From the NCBI GenBank assembly GCA_945952315.1, contig CAMFIE010000001.1:405304-469303 (forward strand): a stretch of DNA of 64,000 nucleotides. The letters are read 5' to 3'. Each line of letters begins with the position of its first letter. The first letter of the stretch is position 1. This document shows, in pieces, positions 48,939-59,056 of this stretch. The notes beneath the pieces are model-generated. The model was not told the origin of the DNA, ran no database searches, and saw only the letters and a list, made by a program, of their open reading frames with translations. This DNA is from an uncultured Rhizobium sp. (GTDB taxonomy: Bacteria; Pseudomonadota; Alphaproteobacteria; Rhizobiales; Rhizobiaceae). Position numbers and translations under genes: made by a program.

Positions 48939-51659
48939 TCAGGCAAAGCTGCCGTGGCAATGCTTGTATTTCTGGCCTGAACCGCAGGGGCAGGGCTCGT
49001 TGCGGCTCACCCGTCCCCAGGTCGCGGGATCATTCGGATCCCGGTCTTCCGGCGCCGTGGTCGTTTCCTCGGAAAGGAAGGTGCTCCGCTGGCCGGAGGC
49101 AAACTCATCCTCACCGGTCGTGGCATCGATATGGTGGCCTTCCATTTCGGGAAGCGAGGCTGGCGGCGGCGGTTCACGCATGATCTCTACGCGCATGAGT
49201 TGCGAGATCACGGCGGTGCGCAGGTTGTTCAGCAGCGCCTGGAACAGCTCGAAGGCCTCCGCCTTGTATTCCTGCAGCGGGTCGCGCTGCGCATAGCCGC
49301 GGAAGCCGATCACCGAGCGCAGATGGTCGAGATTGACGATATGTTCGCGCCAGAGATGGTCGAGTGTCTGCAGAACAACGGTGCGCTCCACATAATTCAT
49401 CACTTCCGGGCCAAAGCGCTTGGCCTTGTCGGCGGCAAGAGCCTCCGCAGCCTCGGTGAGACGGGTGCGGATATCGTCTTCGGCAATACCCTCTTCCTTC
49501 ACCCAGTCCTCGACCGGCAGGTTGAGATTGAGGGTCTGGGCGACGGATTGCTTCAGGCCCTTGGCATCCCACTGTTCGGCATAGGCGCGCTCGGGAATAT
49601 GGTTGTTCACCATTTCGCTGATCACGTCATGGCGCATGTCGGTCACGTAGTCGGAGATCGTCGGTGCATCCATCAGCTCGATGCGCTGCTCGAAGATCAC
49701 CTTGCGCTGGTCGTTCAGCACATCGTCATATTTCAGGAGGTTCTTGCGGATGTCGAAGTTGCGGGCCTCGACCTTCTTCTGCGCGCGCTCCAGAGCCTTG
49801 TTGATCCAGGGATGGACGATCGCTTCGCCCTCCTTGAGGCCCAGCTTCTGCAGCATGCCGTCCATGCGGTCGGAGCCGAAGATGCGCATCAGGTCGTCCT
49901 GAAGCGAAAGATAGAATTTCGACCGGCCCGGGTCACCCTGGCGGCCCGAACGACCGCGCAGCTGGTTGTCGATGCGCCGGCTTTCGTGACGCTCGGAAGC
50001 GATCACGTAGAGGCCGCCTGCGGCCAGCGCCTTGGCCTTCAGGGCCTTCACATCGGCAACAATCTCGGCTTCCTTCGCATCGCGCTCCGCGCCCGGCTCC
50101 ATGCCTTCAAGCTCATGCTCGAGACGCATCTCGAGATTGCCGCCGAGCTGGATGTCGGTGCCGCGGCCTGCCATGTTGGTGGCGATGGTCACCGCTCCCG
50201 GAACCCCGGCCTGGCTGACGATATAGGCTTCCTGCTCGTGATAACGGGCATTCAGGACCTTGAAGTCCTTGAACCCGGCCTGTTCGAGCAGTTTTGCCAG
50301 CAGTTCCGATTTCTCGATCGAGGTCGTGCCGACCAGCACCGGCTGGCCCTTGGCATTCGCCTCGCGGATTTCGGCGATGATGGCGGTGTATTTCTCTTCC
50401 GCCGTCCGGTAGACCTCGTCATGGTCATCGATACGCTTGATCGGCAGATTGGTCGGCACTTCGACCACGTCGAGGCCGTAGATGTTGGAAAACTCTTCCG
50501 CTTCCGTCGAGGCCGTGCCGGTCATGCCCGCCAGCTTGTCATACATGCGGAAATAGTTCTGGAAGGTGACGGAGGCCAGCGTCTGGTTTTCCGGCTGGAT
50601 CTGTACCCGCTCCTTGGCTTCCAGCGCCTGGTGCTGGCCATCGGAATAGCGGCGACCCGGCATCATGCGGCCGGTAAATTCGTCGATGATCACCACTTCG
50701 TTGTTGCGGACGATATAGTCCTTGTCGCGCTGGAACAGCTTGTGGGCCTTCAGCGCATTGTTGATGTGGTGGACGATGGCGACGTTTTCCACGTCATAGA
50801 GCGCCTGTCCCTTGAGAAGGCCTGCCTCTCGCAGCAGCTTTTCGAGCTTTTCCGTACCGACTTCCGAGAAGTTGGCCGAACGCTGCTTTTCATCGATTTC
50901 GTAGTCATCCGCATTGAGCATCGGAATGAAGGCATCGATGGTGGTATAGAGATCGGAGCGGTCGTCGAGCGGACCGGAAATGATCAGCGGTGTGCGCGCT
51001 TCGTCGACCAGGATGGAGTCCACTTCGTCGACGATCGCGTAATTGTGTCCGCGCTGCACCATCTGGCCGCGCTCATATTTCATGTTGTCGCGCAGATAAT
51101 CGAAGCCAAGCTCGTTGTTCGTCGCATAGGTAATGTCGCAGGCATAGGCATCGCGACGTTCCTCGTCGGTCAGTCCATGCACGATCACGCCGGTAGTCAG
51201 ACCAAGGAAGCTGTAAAGGCGTCCCATGGTGGCCGCGTCGCGCCGGGCGAGGTAATCATTCACCGTCACCACATGCACGCCCTTGCCCGCAAGCGCGTTG
51301 AGATAGACCGGCAGCGTCGCCACGAGCGTCTTGCCTTCACCGGTCTTCATTTCGGCGATCGCGTTGTCATGCAGGATCATGCCGCCGATCAGCTGTACGT
51401 CGAAGGGCCGCATCTTCATCACGCGGCGCGAGGCTTCGCGCACCACGGCAAAAGCGGGCACAAGCAGGTCATCCAGCGTCTTGCCTGCGGCAAATTGCTG
51501 GCGGAATTCCACGGTCTTTGCCGCAAGTGCATCGTCGCTCAGCGCCTCCATGGATTTCTCCAGGGCGCCAATGGCCTGAACCTTGGGCTGATAGCTGCGT
51601 ATGCGGCGGTCATTCGCCGAACCGAACAATTTGCGGGCGATGCCGCCGAGGCTGACCAT
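48939..51659 (-). CDS. secA: Preprotein translocase ATPase SecA
   Basis: A 906-residue SecA motor that drives unfolded preproteins through SecYEG. Walker A is [14 protein letters not shown], Walker B region [12 protein letters not shown], and the C-terminal zinc finger [12 protein letters not shown], which binds SecB and lipid. Start at the ATG at 51659 with AAGGA 7 bases upstream; an upstream ATG at 51725 is less likely. It has its own promoter and terminator. Confidence 0.99.
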   Translation of the reverse strand: MVSLGGIARKLFGSANDRRIRSYQPKVQAIGALEKSMEALSDDALAAKTVEFRQQFAAGKTLDDLLVPAFAVVREASRRVMKMRPFDVQLIGGMILHDNAIAEMKTGEGKTLVATLPVYLNALAGKGVHVVTVNDYLARRDAATMGRLYSFLGLTTGVIVHGLTDEERRDAYACDITYATNNELGFDYLRDNMKYERGQMVQRGHNYAIVDEVDSILVDEARTPLIISGPLDDRSDLYTTIDAFIPMLNADDYEIDEKQRSANFSEVGTEKLEKLLREAGLLKGQALYDVENVAIVHHINNALKAHKLFQRDKDYIVRNNEVVIIDEFTGRMMPGRRYSDGQHQALEAKERVQIQPENQTLASVTFQNYFRMYDKLAGMTGTASTEAEEFSNIYGLDVVEVPTNLPIKRIDDHDEVYRTAEEKYTAIIAEIREANAKGQPVLVGTTSIEKSELLAKLLEQAGFKDFKVLNARYHEQEAYIVSQAGVPGAVTIATNMAGRGTDIQLGGNLEMRLEHELEGMEPGAERDAKEAEIVADVKALKAKALAAGGLYVIASERHESRRIDNQLRGRSGRQGDPGRSKFYLSLQDDLMRIFGSDRMDGMLQKLGLKEGEAIVHPWINKALERAQKKVEARNFDIRKNLLKYDDVLNDQRKVIFEQRIELMDAPTISDYVTDMRHDVISEMVNNHIPERAYAEQWDAKGLKQSVAQTLNLNLPVEDWVKEEGIAEDDIRTRLTEAAEALAADKAKRFGPEVMNYVERTVVLQTLDHLWREHIVNLDHLRSVIGFRGYAQRDPLQEYKAEAFELFQALLNNLRTAVISQLMRVEIMREPPPPASLPEMEGHHIDATTGEDEFASGQRSTFLSEETTTAPEDRDPNDPATWGRVSRNEPCPCGSGQKYKHCHGSFA

Positions 51660-51770
51660 CAAATGGTCCTTTCTTGTGCTCATTTCCGGGTGCCTGTCCG
51701 GGCCTGTCTCAAAAACAGTCCGCAAGGCACGAAAACGCCCGGAAACCTATCTGGACGCGAGGTTGCGTGA

Positions 51771-51799
51771 CAGATAAGAGGGGGTGCAATTGATGTCAA
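51771..51799 (-). promoter_or_regulatory. secA promoter
   Basis: Reading the minus strand, TTGACA (51799-51794) and TATCTG (51776-51771) are separated by 17 bases. The -35 is a perfect match and it lies about 110 bases before the secA ATG. Confidence 0.6.
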
Positions 51800-51901
51800 C
51801 GGATAGGCCGTACCAGAATGGCCACAATGTGGTGGTGAGGACGCTTTCCGGCCTGAATCAGTGAGATTAGTTAAGCCGGTAAACACCTGAAGGGTTTTTC
51901 C

Positions 51902-52753
51902 ATGCCGCGTTACAATAGACTTGTCACCCTCTCGCTTGCTGCCATGATCGGCCTTTCCATGCCCGCATTCGCGGAAGACAAGCCGGACCCGGTCATCGCC
52001 AAGGTCGGTGATCTCGAAATTCACCAGTCGGATCTCGATGTGGCAATTGCCAATCTTGACCCGCAGATGGCCCAGCTGCCGGATGAACAGAAGCGTGTTG
52101 CCGCCCTTTCCGGCGCAATTGACGTGAAGCTGTTCTCCAAGGACGCGATTGCCGAGAAGCTCAATGAAGACGCCAATTACAAGGCGCGCATGAAGTATCT
52201 CGAAGAGCGCGAGCTGCACGGCGCCTATTTCAAGAAGCATGTGGTCGATACGGTCACGCCGGAAGAGATCAAGGCGCGCTACGACAAGGAAGTCGCCGCC
52301 CTGCCGAAGCAGGAAGAGGTGCATGCCCGTCACATTCTCGTGAAGACCGAGGATGAGGCGAAGAAGGTCATCGCCGAGCTCGATGCGGGCAAGGATTTCG
52401 CCGAACTCGCCAAGCTGCATTCGACCGATCCGAACAAGGCCGATGGCGGTGATCTCGGCTATTTCGGCAAGGGCCGGATGGTGAAGGAATTCGAAGCCGC
52501 CGCCTTCGCGCTCGAAAAAGGCACCTACACCAAAGCGCCGGTCAAGACCGATTTCGGCTGGCATGTGATCAAGGTGGAAGACAAGCGCATTGCGCCGCCG
52601 CCGGCTTTCGAACAGGTGCAGCCTCAGATCCGCAATATGGTGATGCGGGACAAGTATCTGGATCTGCTCGCAAAGGCCCGTGAAGCACAAGGTGTCGAAA
52701 TTCTCGACGAAACGCTGCGCAAGGGCTACGACGAAGCCAACAAGAAGCAGTAA
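51902..52753 (+). CDS. Peptidylprolyl isomerase, parvulin type (periplasmic)
   Basis: A 283-residue exported PPIase with a signal peptide (core LVTLSLAAMIGLSM, cleavage near AFA/EDK). The parvulin domain spans about residues 139-230, with HARHILVKTEDEAKKVI, GGDLGYFGKGRMV and FGWHVIKVED. The N-terminal helical part resembles SurA/PpiC-type chaperones. It is divergent from secA, a sensible partnership because it would fold exported proteins. A terminator follows. Confidence 0.93.
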   Translation: MPRYNRLVTLSLAAMIGLSMPAFAEDKPDPVIAKVGDLEIHQSDLDVAIANLDPQMAQLPDEQKRVAALSGAIDVKLFSKDAIAEKLNEDANYKARMKYLEERELHGAYFKKHVVDTVTPEEIKARYDKEVAALPKQEEVHARHILVKTEDEAKKVIAELDAGKDFAELAKLHSTDPNKADGGDLGYFGKGRMVKEFEAAAFALEKGTYTKAPVKTDFGWHVIKVEDKRIAPPPAFEQVQPQIRNMVMRDKYLDLLAKAREAQGVEILDETLRKGYDEANKKQ

Positions 52754-52773
52754 GCTTCACCGAAGACCAATGG

Positions 52774-52800
52774 AAAGCCCGCCCGCAAGGGTGGGCTTTC
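52774..52800 (+). terminator. Intrinsic terminator after the parvulin gene
   Basis: An 11-bp stem (52774-52784 with 52789-52799, one G-U pair), 4-base loop GCAA. The U-run is short (TTT), so efficiency is uncertain. Confidence 0.7.
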
Positions 52801-52852
52801 GAACGATCAGGGAGAGGGGACAGGGCCCCTTTCCGGCACAATCAGCTCAGGG

Positions 52853-54106
52853 ATGACCGACACCATGTCCGCTGCCGTTTCGCCGCTTGCTCCGAAATCC
52901 TATCCGTCCATGCCTGTCATCGAAGGTGTGCGCATGGCAACTGCCGCCGCCGGGATCAAGTACAAGAACCGTACAGACGTGCTGATGATGGTGTTCGACA
53001 AGCCGGCGGCGGTTGCCGGTGTGTTCACCCGCTCGCGCTGCCCGTCTGCGCCGGTCGATCATTGCCGGAGAAATCTCGGCCATGGCATTGCCCGCGCCGT
53101 CGTTGTGAATTCAGGCAATGCCAATGCCTTCACGGGGGCAAAGGGTGTGGCGGCGACCGATCTCACGGCAAAATCCGCCGCCGAAGCGGTGGGCTGCTCG
53201 GAGCGCGAGGTTTACCTCGCCTCGACCGGCGTGATCGGCGAGCCGCTCGATGCCACCAAATTTGCGGGCGTCCTCGGCACCATGGCGAAAGATGGAACCG
53301 GCGATTTCTGGCTGGAAGCGGCAAAGGCGATCATGACCACGGATACCTATCCGAAGGTCGCGACCCGCTCCGCTGTGATCGATGGCGTCACGGTGACGAT
53401 CAACGGCATTGCCAAGGGTGCGGGCATGATCGCACCGGACATGGCCACGATGCTCTCCTTCGTCGTCACAGATGCCGCGATTTCCAGCGCCGCGCTGCAG
53501 GCACTGCTCTCGGCTGGCGTCGGCTCCACCTTCAATGCCGTGACGGTTGATAGCGACACGTCGACCTCTGATACGCTGATGCTGTTTGCCACCGGAGCGG
53601 CGGAAGCGCGCGGCCAGAAGCAGGTGAGCGATGCTTCGGATGCCCGCCTCGATGCATTCCGGGCGGCGCTCAACGATCTCCTGAAGGATCTTGCCCTTCA
53701 GGTGGTTCGCGACGGCGAAGGTGCACGCAAGATGGTGGAAGTCACTGTTACCGGCGCCGAAAGCGATGCGGCCGCCAAGGTGATTGCGCTTTCGATTGCG
53801 AATTCCCCGCTGGTCAAGACGGCGGTTGCCGGTGAGGATGCAAACTGGGGCCGTATCGTTATGGCTGTCGGCAAGTCCGGCGAGCTTGCCGACCGCGACC
53901 GCCTTGCCATCTGGTTCGGTGATATCCGCGTCGCCGTCAACGGCGCGCGCGATCCGGATTATTCCGAAGCGGCGACCACGGCTGTGATGCAGAAAGAAGA
54001 CATTCCGGTGCGTGTGGATATCGGGCTTGGCAATGGCCGTGCTACGGTGTGGACCTGCGACCTCACCAAGGAATATGTTGCGATCAACGGCGACTACCGG
54101 AGCTGA
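52853..54106 (+). CDS. argJ: Glutamate N-acetyltransferase/amino-acid acetyltransferase
   Basis: A 417-residue bifunctional ArgJ: transfers acetyl from N-acetylornithine to glutamate (and from acetyl-CoA), so closing the acetyl cycle of arginine synthesis. The autoproteolysis site is Ala198-Thr199 in [13 protein letters not shown]; Thr199 becomes the N-terminal nucleophile of the beta chain. Start 52853 has AGCTCAGGG directly before it; the ATG at 52865 is a possible alternative. Followed by a GNAT gene and mutT, the common Rhizobiales order. Confidence 0.96.
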   Translation: MTDTMSAAVSPLAPKSYPSMPVIEGVRMATAAAGIKYKNRTDVLMMVFDKPAAVAGVFTRSRCPSAPVDHCRRNLGHGIARAVVVNSGNANAFTGAKGVAATDLTAKSAAEAVGCSEREVYLASTGVIGEPLDATKFAGVLGTMAKDGTGDFWLEAAKAIMTTDTYPKVATRSAVIDGVTVTINGIAKGAGMIAPDMATMLSFVVTDAAISSAALQALLSAGVGSTFNAVTVDSDTSTSDTLMLFATGAAEARGQKQVSDASDARLDAFRAALNDLLKDLALQVVRDGEGARKMVEVTVTGAESDAAAKVIALSIANSPLVKTAVAGEDANWGRIVMAVGKSGELADRDRLAIWFGDIRVAVNGARDPDYSEAATTAVMQKEDIPVRVDIGLGNGRATVWTCDLTKEYVAINGDYRS

Positions 54107-54114
54107 ACGGCGCG

Positions 54115-54888
54115 ATGCTGGCCATGGTTTCGAAAGGTGATGATCTTCCGGCGGTGCGTCGGCTGGAGGCGGTGGGCTTCCGGGCCTGGCCGGCCGCATC
54201 CACCGTTTATGATGGCAGCTGGCAGGTGCGCCTGACGCCGGGACATCACTCCAAGCGGCTGAACTGCGTCGTTCCGCTCGATCCGGCCGACTGCCGTGAC
54301 ATCGCCCAGCGCCTCGCTGCCTGCCGCGCAAGGTTCGACGCGGTCGCAGGCGTGCTGACAATCCGCGAAACCCCGCTTGCGCCACCGCTGCTGATCGATC
54401 ATCTGCGGCAAACGGGTTGGGTGCGCTTCGAGACCGTGGATGTGATGGTGCTTGATCTCGAGCAGGCGGTCCTGCCGGAAACCATGGACCACCTGCCGCT
54501 GCAGGATGCCGCCCGTTTCGCCGAGGCCTGCATCGCGCTTTCCTCCGGCGGAACGGATGACCGGGATCTGCTGATCTCGATCCTGTCCGCCATCAAGCCG
54601 CAGACCGGATATTTCCTGATTGACGATGTCGAGAAAGGGCCGCGTGCGACCGTGCTCGCCATCCATGACAATGATCTTGCGGGCATCCAGTCGCTGGGCG
54701 TGGTCGAAGGGGAACGTCGCAAGGGGATTGCAACCGAAATCCTGAGCGCGGCCTTGCGCTGGGCGCGCCTGCGCGGCGCGAAGAAGGCCTGGCTGCAGGT
54801 TTCTGCCGCCAATCGTCCCGCCATCGCGCTCTATGAAAAGCTCGGTTTTTCAACCGCCTATCACTATCACTACTGGCGTGAGGCCTGA
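54115..54888 (+). CDS. GNAT family N-acetyltransferase
   Basis: A 257-residue protein whose C-terminal half has the GNAT acetyl-CoA motif [20 protein letters not shown] (about residues 199-218), followed by [14 protein letters not shown]. The N-terminal third is not recognisable. It lies 8 bases after argJ and overlaps little with mutT, so it shares an operon. Substrate unknown. Confidence 0.85.
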   Translation: MLAMVSKGDDLPAVRRLEAVGFRAWPAASTVYDGSWQVRLTPGHHSKRLNCVVPLDPADCRDIAQRLAACRARFDAVAGVLTIRETPLAPPLLIDHLRQTGWVRFETVDVMVLDLEQAVLPETMDHLPLQDAARFAEACIALSSGGTDDRDLLISILSAIKPQTGYFLIDDVEKGPRATVLAIHDNDLAGIQSLGVVEGERRKGIATEILSAALRWARLRGAKKAWLQVSAANRPAIALYEKLGFSTAYHYHYWREA

Positions 54889-54889
54889 T

Positions 54890-55309
54890 ATGGACCAGGA
54901 AAAGGCGCCGCTTAAAATCCTGCTGGTTGCGGCCTGCGCGCTGATCGATGCGGATGGGCGTATCCTTCTTGCCCAGCGGCCAAAGGGGAAGTCGCTGGAA
55001 GGCCTGTGGGAATTTCCAGGCGGTAAGGTGGAGGCCGGCGAGACGCCTGAGGAAACACTGGTGCGGGAGCTGAAGGAAGAACTCGGCATCGAGACCAAGG
55101 TGCCTTGCCTTGCCCCGCTGACCTTTGCCAGCCACACCTACGAGACCTTTCATCTGCTGATGCCGCTTTATGTCTGCCGCCGCTTTGAGGGCACTGCACG
55201 CGGCATGGAGGGGCAGGCGATCAAATGGGTGCGGCCGAATGCGCTGCGTGATTATCCGATGCCGCCGGCCGATGAGCCGCTCATTCCGATTCTGCAGGAC
55301 CTGCTTTGA
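54890..55309 (+). CDS. mutT: 8-oxo-dGTP diphosphatase MutT
   Basis: A 139-residue Nudix hydrolase that removes 8-oxo-dGTP from the nucleotide pool. The Nudix box [20 protein letters not shown] followed by ELGI is complete, with the conserved REL-x-EE-x-G. The ATG at 54890 begins 1 base after the GNAT stop. Normal MutT length. Confidence 0.93.
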   Translation: MDQEKAPLKILLVAACALIDADGRILLAQRPKGKSLEGLWEFPGGKVEAGETPEETLVRELKEELGIETKVPCLAPLTFASHTYETFHLLMPLYVCRRFEGTARGMEGQAIKWVRPNALRDYPMPPADEPLIPILQDLL

Positions 55310-55382
55310 AACCGGCTCCAACCGCTAGAATGCAATTTCCCCAATAAGACTGTTATTTACTACAACCGGTCTCGGTTTTGCC

Positions 55383-55408
55383 CTCTCTGTTAAGAGAGTC
55401 TTTATTTA
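55383..55408 (+). terminator. Weak terminator-like hairpin after mutT
   Basis: CTCTC (55383-55387) with GAGAG (55394-55398) plus one T-A pair, loop GTTA, followed by a T-rich stretch. Short stem, so a weak call. Confidence 0.4.
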
Positions 55409-55462
55409 CATCTGACAATGATCGCCTATCGCGCAAATGATCCCGATGCCGAAGGTGTGCTC

Positions 55463-55807
55463 ATGAATGAGGAATTTTGGAGAGCTGTTCGTATGAAGGA
55501 ACGCAATTCAAACGACTCCCGTCGAACGGGAGCGGTGAATATTGCGATTCTGTTCGGAACCGCAGCCATTGCGCTGACGCTCATTCTGACGCCGATGCTC
55601 GCCAGCCGTGATGGCCCGGCACGCCTTGCATCCGTGACCATCGCCGATCCCTATGACAATATTGCTACCGGTTCGATCCCCGCCGTCGCGAAGGACCGCA
55701 CTGAAAGCGCAAATGGCAAGCGCTATGTGATCCGTCGAAGCGTGCTTCAGGACAATCCGGAATCCTATTGCATCGTGCGTGGCTATCAGTCCGGGGAAGA
55801 TTGCTGA
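55463..55807 (+). CDS. Small membrane-anchored protein upstream of an Flp pilin
   Basis: A 114-residue protein with one predicted membrane span (about residues 24-45, NIAILFGTAAIALTLILTPM) and a C-terminal extracytoplasmic part with two cysteines (SYCIVRG and GEDC). I do not recognise it. The ATG at 55463 has AAGG 8 bases upstream; an ATG at 55493 with GGAG 10 bases upstream is equally good. It lies 82 bases before the Flp pilin gene and may be a minor pilus or envelope component, by position only. Confidence 0.65.
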   Translation: MNEEFWRAVRMKERNSNDSRRTGAVNIAILFGTAAIALTLILTPMLASRDGPARLASVTIADPYDNIATGSIPAVAKDRTESANGKRYVIRRSVLQDNPESYCIVRGYQSGEDC

Positions 55808-55813
55808 ATTCCC

Positions 55814-55829
55814 GCGCCAGCGCTGGCGC
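55814..55829. repeat. Perfect 16-base palindrome between the membrane protein and pilin genes
   Basis: GCGCCAGCGCTGGCGC is self-complementary over its whole length, 6 bases after the preceding stop and 60 bases before the pilin start. Could be an operator, a recombination site or a hairpin terminator; no T-run follows. Confidence 0.6.
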
Positions 55830-55889
55830 AACATTCCTTGACAAGGCCGGAATTAGCCGGTCTTCAACCATATGAGGCGGCGGATAGCG

Positions 55890-56102
55890 ATGAAAGATAT
55901 CCGAAAGCAAGAGCTGATCTGCAAAATGCGCACGCTGGTCACGGACTTCCTCCGCGACCGGACCGGTGCAACCGCGATTGAATATGGCCTGATCGGTGTG
56001 CTTGTCTCGGTAGCGATCATTCCCGCACTGCTGGGCTATCGTGGCCAGTTCCAGTCGACCTATAATCTTCTGGTCAATACGATGAGTTCTGCTACGCGCT
56101 AA
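55890..56102 (+). CDS. Flp family type IVb pilin
   Basis: A 70-residue Flp-type prepilin. RDRTGATAIEYGLIGVLVSV holds the prepilin peptidase site (cleavage after the Gly before ATAIE; the Glu is at +5) and the hydrophobic segment of the pilus rod. Start is placed at the ATG at 55890; 55872 and 55926 are alternatives. No tad assembly genes are seen near, so this is an orphan pilin gene in this window. Its stop overlaps the stop of the convergent methyltransferase gene. Confidence 0.85.
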   Translation: MKDIRKQELICKMRTLVTDFLRDRTGATAIEYGLIGVLVSVAIIPALLGYRGQFQSTYNLLVNTMSSATR

Positions 56103-56971
56103 CCTTCGCTCTTCACCTTCAATGCATCCGCAAGCCGAGCCTTGGCCGAGCCGGGCTTCAGCGGCTTCTGCTGACTATCATGCGGTGCCCAGCCGGATAC
56201 ATGAATGAAGGAAAACGTGGCGCGAATGCGCCCGTCCGCATCTGCATAACGTTCCTGATAGAGCTCGGCTGCCCGCAGGAAAAACCGGCGTGACAACGGC
56301 TTTCGGCTGCGATTGTGCAGCGGATTGGTCATGCCCATCGCCCGCAGGTCTTTCAGCAGCGAAAACATCGATCCGTAGCGCACGGTACGGCTTTCCGTAT
56401 CGACCACCGGCAACGCGAAACCTGCCCGCTGCATCAGCGCGCCGATATCCCGCACATCGGCAAATGGGATGACCCGCGGGCTTGCGCCTCCATAAATGTC
56501 CGCCTCTGCGGCAAGCATCACGTCCTTCAGCTCGGCAAGGGTGCCCGCTCCGGGAATGACCGCCAGAAAGAGTCCGTCCGGCTTGAGCGCCCGGCGTACC
56601 TGAATGAAGACACCCGGCGTATCATTGGTGAGATGCAGCGCAAGCGGTGAAATTGCGAGATTGATCGTTTCCGGCTCAAGCGGCAAAAGCTCAAGCGGTG
56701 CCTCCCGGATCTCGCCCTCGCCCGAATGGGCACTCGGAAGCTCGAGGCGGAGGAGATGGCCGATCTTTCCGGTTCGCGCGCACATTCTTCCCGCAAGGCC
56801 CGTTCCGCCATGGAGTTCCACCGCCTCATCAAAGTGGCGCTCCACCACGGCCAGTCGTTCAGCCAGTTCCTCGGCGGCGAGTTTCAGCAGAAAATCGGCA
56901 CCCTCTACCGGTTGCTTCAGCGCACGTGCGCGCCTTTGCTGGATGAGATCCGTGTCGAAAAGCGCGTCCAT
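56099..56971 (-). CDS. SAM-dependent methyltransferase, BioC/NDUFAF5-like
   Basis: A 290-residue methyltransferase of the type that includes BioC and the mitochondrial complex I assembly factor NDUFAF5. LINLAISPLALHLTNDTPGVFI, and FLAVIPGAGTLAELKDVM are the parts around the SAM site and its catalytic loop; the classical GxGxG loop is weak (VELHGGTGLAG). The NDUFAF5-like identity would be arginine hydroxylation or methylation on complex I, but I cannot decide between that and other targets. Start at the ATG at 56971, with AAGGA 9 bases upstream. It is divergent from comF. Confidence 0.75.
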   Translation of the reverse strand: MDALFDTDLIQQRRARALKQPVEGADFLLKLAAEELAERLAVVERHFDEAVELHGGTGLAGRMCARTGKIGHLLRLELPSAHSGEGEIREAPLELLPLEPETINLAISPLALHLTNDTPGVFIQVRRALKPDGLFLAVIPGAGTLAELKDVMLAAEADIYGGASPRVIPFADVRDIGALMQRAGFALPVVDTESRTVRYGSMFSLLKDLRAMGMTNPLHNRSRKPLSRRFFLRAAELYQERYADADGRIRATFSFIHVSGWAPHDSQQKPLKPGSAKARLADALKVKSEG

Positions 56972-57091
56972 CGGTCTGGTTCCTTGCTCTTTCGGGGGAG
57001 GTGGTGCCTCGTCTAAAGCATTTCCAGCCCGGCTCAATGCCTGCCGCGAAAAAACATCGCAAATTCCTGCGTGTTGATTTAGTCTGCCCTC

Positions 57092-57877
57092 ATGGACGGG
57101 GTGTGGCCAGAACCGGAACGAAACCTGCTTCATCACCTGATGCGCGCGGTCCGTCAGGGCGGTGGCGCTTTGCTTGATCTCGTCTTTCCGGCCTGGTGCC
57201 CGGGTTGTGAAAGACTGAACGGGCGGCATGGCGGCGTCTGTGCTCCCTGCTGGCAGAAGATCCGGTTCATCGAAAAGCCCTATTGCGCCGTGCTTGGCCT
57301 GCCGTTTGCGATCGACCGCGGCGAGGGCGCGCTTTCGCCGAAGGCGATTGCCGAACCGCCCGCCTTTGACCGGCTGCGCGCGGTTGCCGCCTTTGACGAG
57401 ATCGTTCGCGACATGGTTCATGGCCTCAAATACCGGGATCGGCTCGATCTTGTTCCGATGATGGCGCGCTGGATGGCAAGAGCAGGTGCCGAGCCTTTGG
57501 CAAAGGCGGATCTTGTCCTGCCTGTACCCCTGCATCGCAGGCGCTTTTTTCGCCGCCGTTTCAACCAGTCGGCAGAGCTTGCACGGCATATCGCACGTGA
57601 GGCCGGGATTTCCTACCAGCCTGATTTGCTGCTGAGGGTAAGGAATACATCCCGGCAGGTGGGGCTCGGGCAGAAGGGGCGAAAGCGCAATGTCGCCGGG
57701 GCATTTCGTGTCAGGGATACTGCCCGGCCGACGCTTGCGGGCAAACGGGTCGTGCTCATCGATGATGTCTATACAACCGGTGCGACCGTGAGCGCCGCAA
57801 GCCGGGCGCTGCGCCGTGCAGGCGTTGCAGACATTACCGTTTTGACCTTTGCAATGGCCATCGGAGAGCCTATATGA
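57092..57877 (+). CDS. ComF family phosphoribosyltransferase-like protein
   Basis: A 261-residue ComF protein. The N-terminal zinc-type cysteines (FPAWCPGCERL and GVCAPCWQ) are followed by a type I phosphoribosyltransferase domain with VVLIDDVYTTGATV, the PRPP loop. ComF is needed for DNA uptake in some bacteria; in alphaproteobacteria the role is not settled. It is followed 56 bases later by the glutaredoxin gene. Confidence 0.93.
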   Translation: MDGVWPEPERNLLHHLMRAVRQGGGALLDLVFPAWCPGCERLNGRHGGVCAPCWQKIRFIEKPYCAVLGLPFAIDRGEGALSPKAIAEPPAFDRLRAVAAFDEIVRDMVHGLKYRDRLDLVPMMARWMARAGAEPLAKADLVLPVPLHRRRFFRRRFNQSAELARHIAREAGISYQPDLLLRVRNTSRQVGLGQKGRKRNVAGAFRVRDTARPTLAGKRVVLIDDVYTTGATVSAASRALRRAGVADITVLTFAMAIGEPI

Positions 57878-57933
57878 AGCAAAGATGAAGTGTTGTCCGG
57901 ACAATCATCCCCTCGTCCGGCAGGAGAGAGAAT

Positions 57934-58194
57934 ATGGCTGAAGTCATCATCTATACCCGCGACGGCTGCCCCTACTGCACCCGCGCCAAGCAATTGCTGA
58001 CATCGAAGGGTGCGGCCTTCACGGAATACAATGCGAGTGCTGACCCCTCTGTCCGCCAGAAGATGATCGACCAGTCCGGGCGCAACACCTTTCCGCAGAT
58101 TTTCGTGAATGGCAAGCATCTTGGCGGCTGTGACGATATCCACGCGCTTGATGCCCGGGGCGGGCTTGATCCGCTTCTTGCGCAGGGAGCGTAA
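57934..58194 (+). CDS. grxC: Glutaredoxin 3
   Basis: An 86-residue glutaredoxin with the dithiol active site Cys12-Pro-Tyr-Cys15 and the TFPQIFVNGKHLGGCDD glutathione-binding block. It reduces disulfides and ribonucleotide reductase with glutathione. AGGAGA lies near the ATG. The nitrilase gene starts 4 bases after it. Confidence 0.95.
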   Translation: MAEVIIYTRDGCPYCTRAKQLLTSKGAAFTEYNASADPSVRQKMIDQSGRNTFPQIFVNGKHLGGCDDIHALDARGGLDPLLAQGA

Positions 58195-58198
58195 CGGC

Positions 58199-59053
58199 AT
58201 GACATTCCGCGCGGCTGCGATCCAGATGTGCTCCGGCACCGACCCGATGCGCAATATCGAGACCATGGAAAGACTGGTCCGCGATGCCGCGCGGCAGGGC
58301 GCGACCTATGTCCAGACCCCCGAAATGACCGGTGCCCTGCAGCGCAATCGCGATGGTCTCCGCGAGATCCTCAGGCAGGAGGCGGATGATCCCGTGGTTG
58401 CGGCTGCCCGCAGGCTCTCCGCCGAGCTGAAGCTTTACCTTCATATCGGCTCTACGGCGATCGACCGGGGTGATGGCTTCGTTGCCAATCGCGGCTATCT
58501 CTTCTCGCCAAAGGGCGAGCAGCTTCTCAGCTATGACAAGATCCACATGTTCGATGTGGATCTGGCAAACGGGGAAAGCTGGCGGGAAAGTGCGGTCTAT
58601 TGCCCGGGCGATCAGGTGAAGACGGCTTCGCTTCCTTTTGCCGAAATGGGCTTTGCGATCTGCTATGATGTTCGTTTTCCCGATCTCTTCCGCCAGCAGG
58701 CTGTGACAGGCGTCGAGGTGATGACCGTGCCTGCAGCCTTCACCCGGCAGACGGGGGAGGCACACTGGCATGTGCTCCTGCGGGCCCGGGCCATCGAGAA
58801 CGGCATGTTCGTGATTGCCGCGGCGCAGGCCGGAAAACACGAGGATGGCCGCGAAACCTATGGCCATTCCCTGATCATCGATCCCTGGGGCAAGGTGCTT
58901 GCGGAAGCGGGTCCGGAAGGCGAGGCGGTGATCGTGGCCGATATCGACCGGGATGCCGTTGCAACGGCACGCCAGCGCATCCCCAACCTCAAAAACGCCC
59001 GCGCCTTCACCCTTGCCGAGCGCGTGGCCTATGCCGGTGAACGGGGAGAGTAA
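58199..59053 (+). CDS. Carbon-nitrogen hydrolase (Nit family)
   Basis: A 284-residue nitrilase-superfamily enzyme. The Glu-Lys-Cys triad is in PEMTGAL, YDKIHMFDVD and AICYDVRFPDL. The sequence resembles Nit1/Nit2 and the deaminated-glutathione amidase group, which fits the grxC neighbour but the substrate is not proved. Start at 58199 with the ATG 4 bases after grxC. The DUF1178 gene follows after 3 bases, so grxC-nit-DUF1178 form an operon. Confidence 0.9.
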   Translation: MTFRAAAIQMCSGTDPMRNIETMERLVRDAARQGATYVQTPEMTGALQRNRDGLREILRQEADDPVVAAARRLSAELKLYLHIGSTAIDRGDGFVANRGYLFSPKGEQLLSYDKIHMFDVDLANGESWRESAVYCPGDQVKTASLPFAEMGFAICYDVRFPDLFRQQAVTGVEVMTVPAAFTRQTGEAHWHVLLRARAIENGMFVIAAAQAGKHEDGRETYGHSLIIDPWGKVLAEAGPEGEAVIVADIDRDAVATARQRIPNLKNARAFTLAERVAYAGERGE

Positions 59054-59056
59054 GGC

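Noticed and set aside
52853..52867. Choosing the ATG at 52865 for argJ
   Set aside because: Both starts are possible; I kept 52853 because of the AGCTCAGGG directly in front, though this leaves little spacing and is not decisive.
55814..55860. Sigma-54 promoter before the Flp pilin gene
   Set aside because: CTGGC is present but the distance to the next TTG is too long for the -24/-12 spacing.
55837..55865. Sigma-70-type promoter before the Flp pilin gene
   Set aside because: CTTGAC is a perfect -35, but the hexamer 17 bases downstream (GTCTTC) does not resemble a -10.
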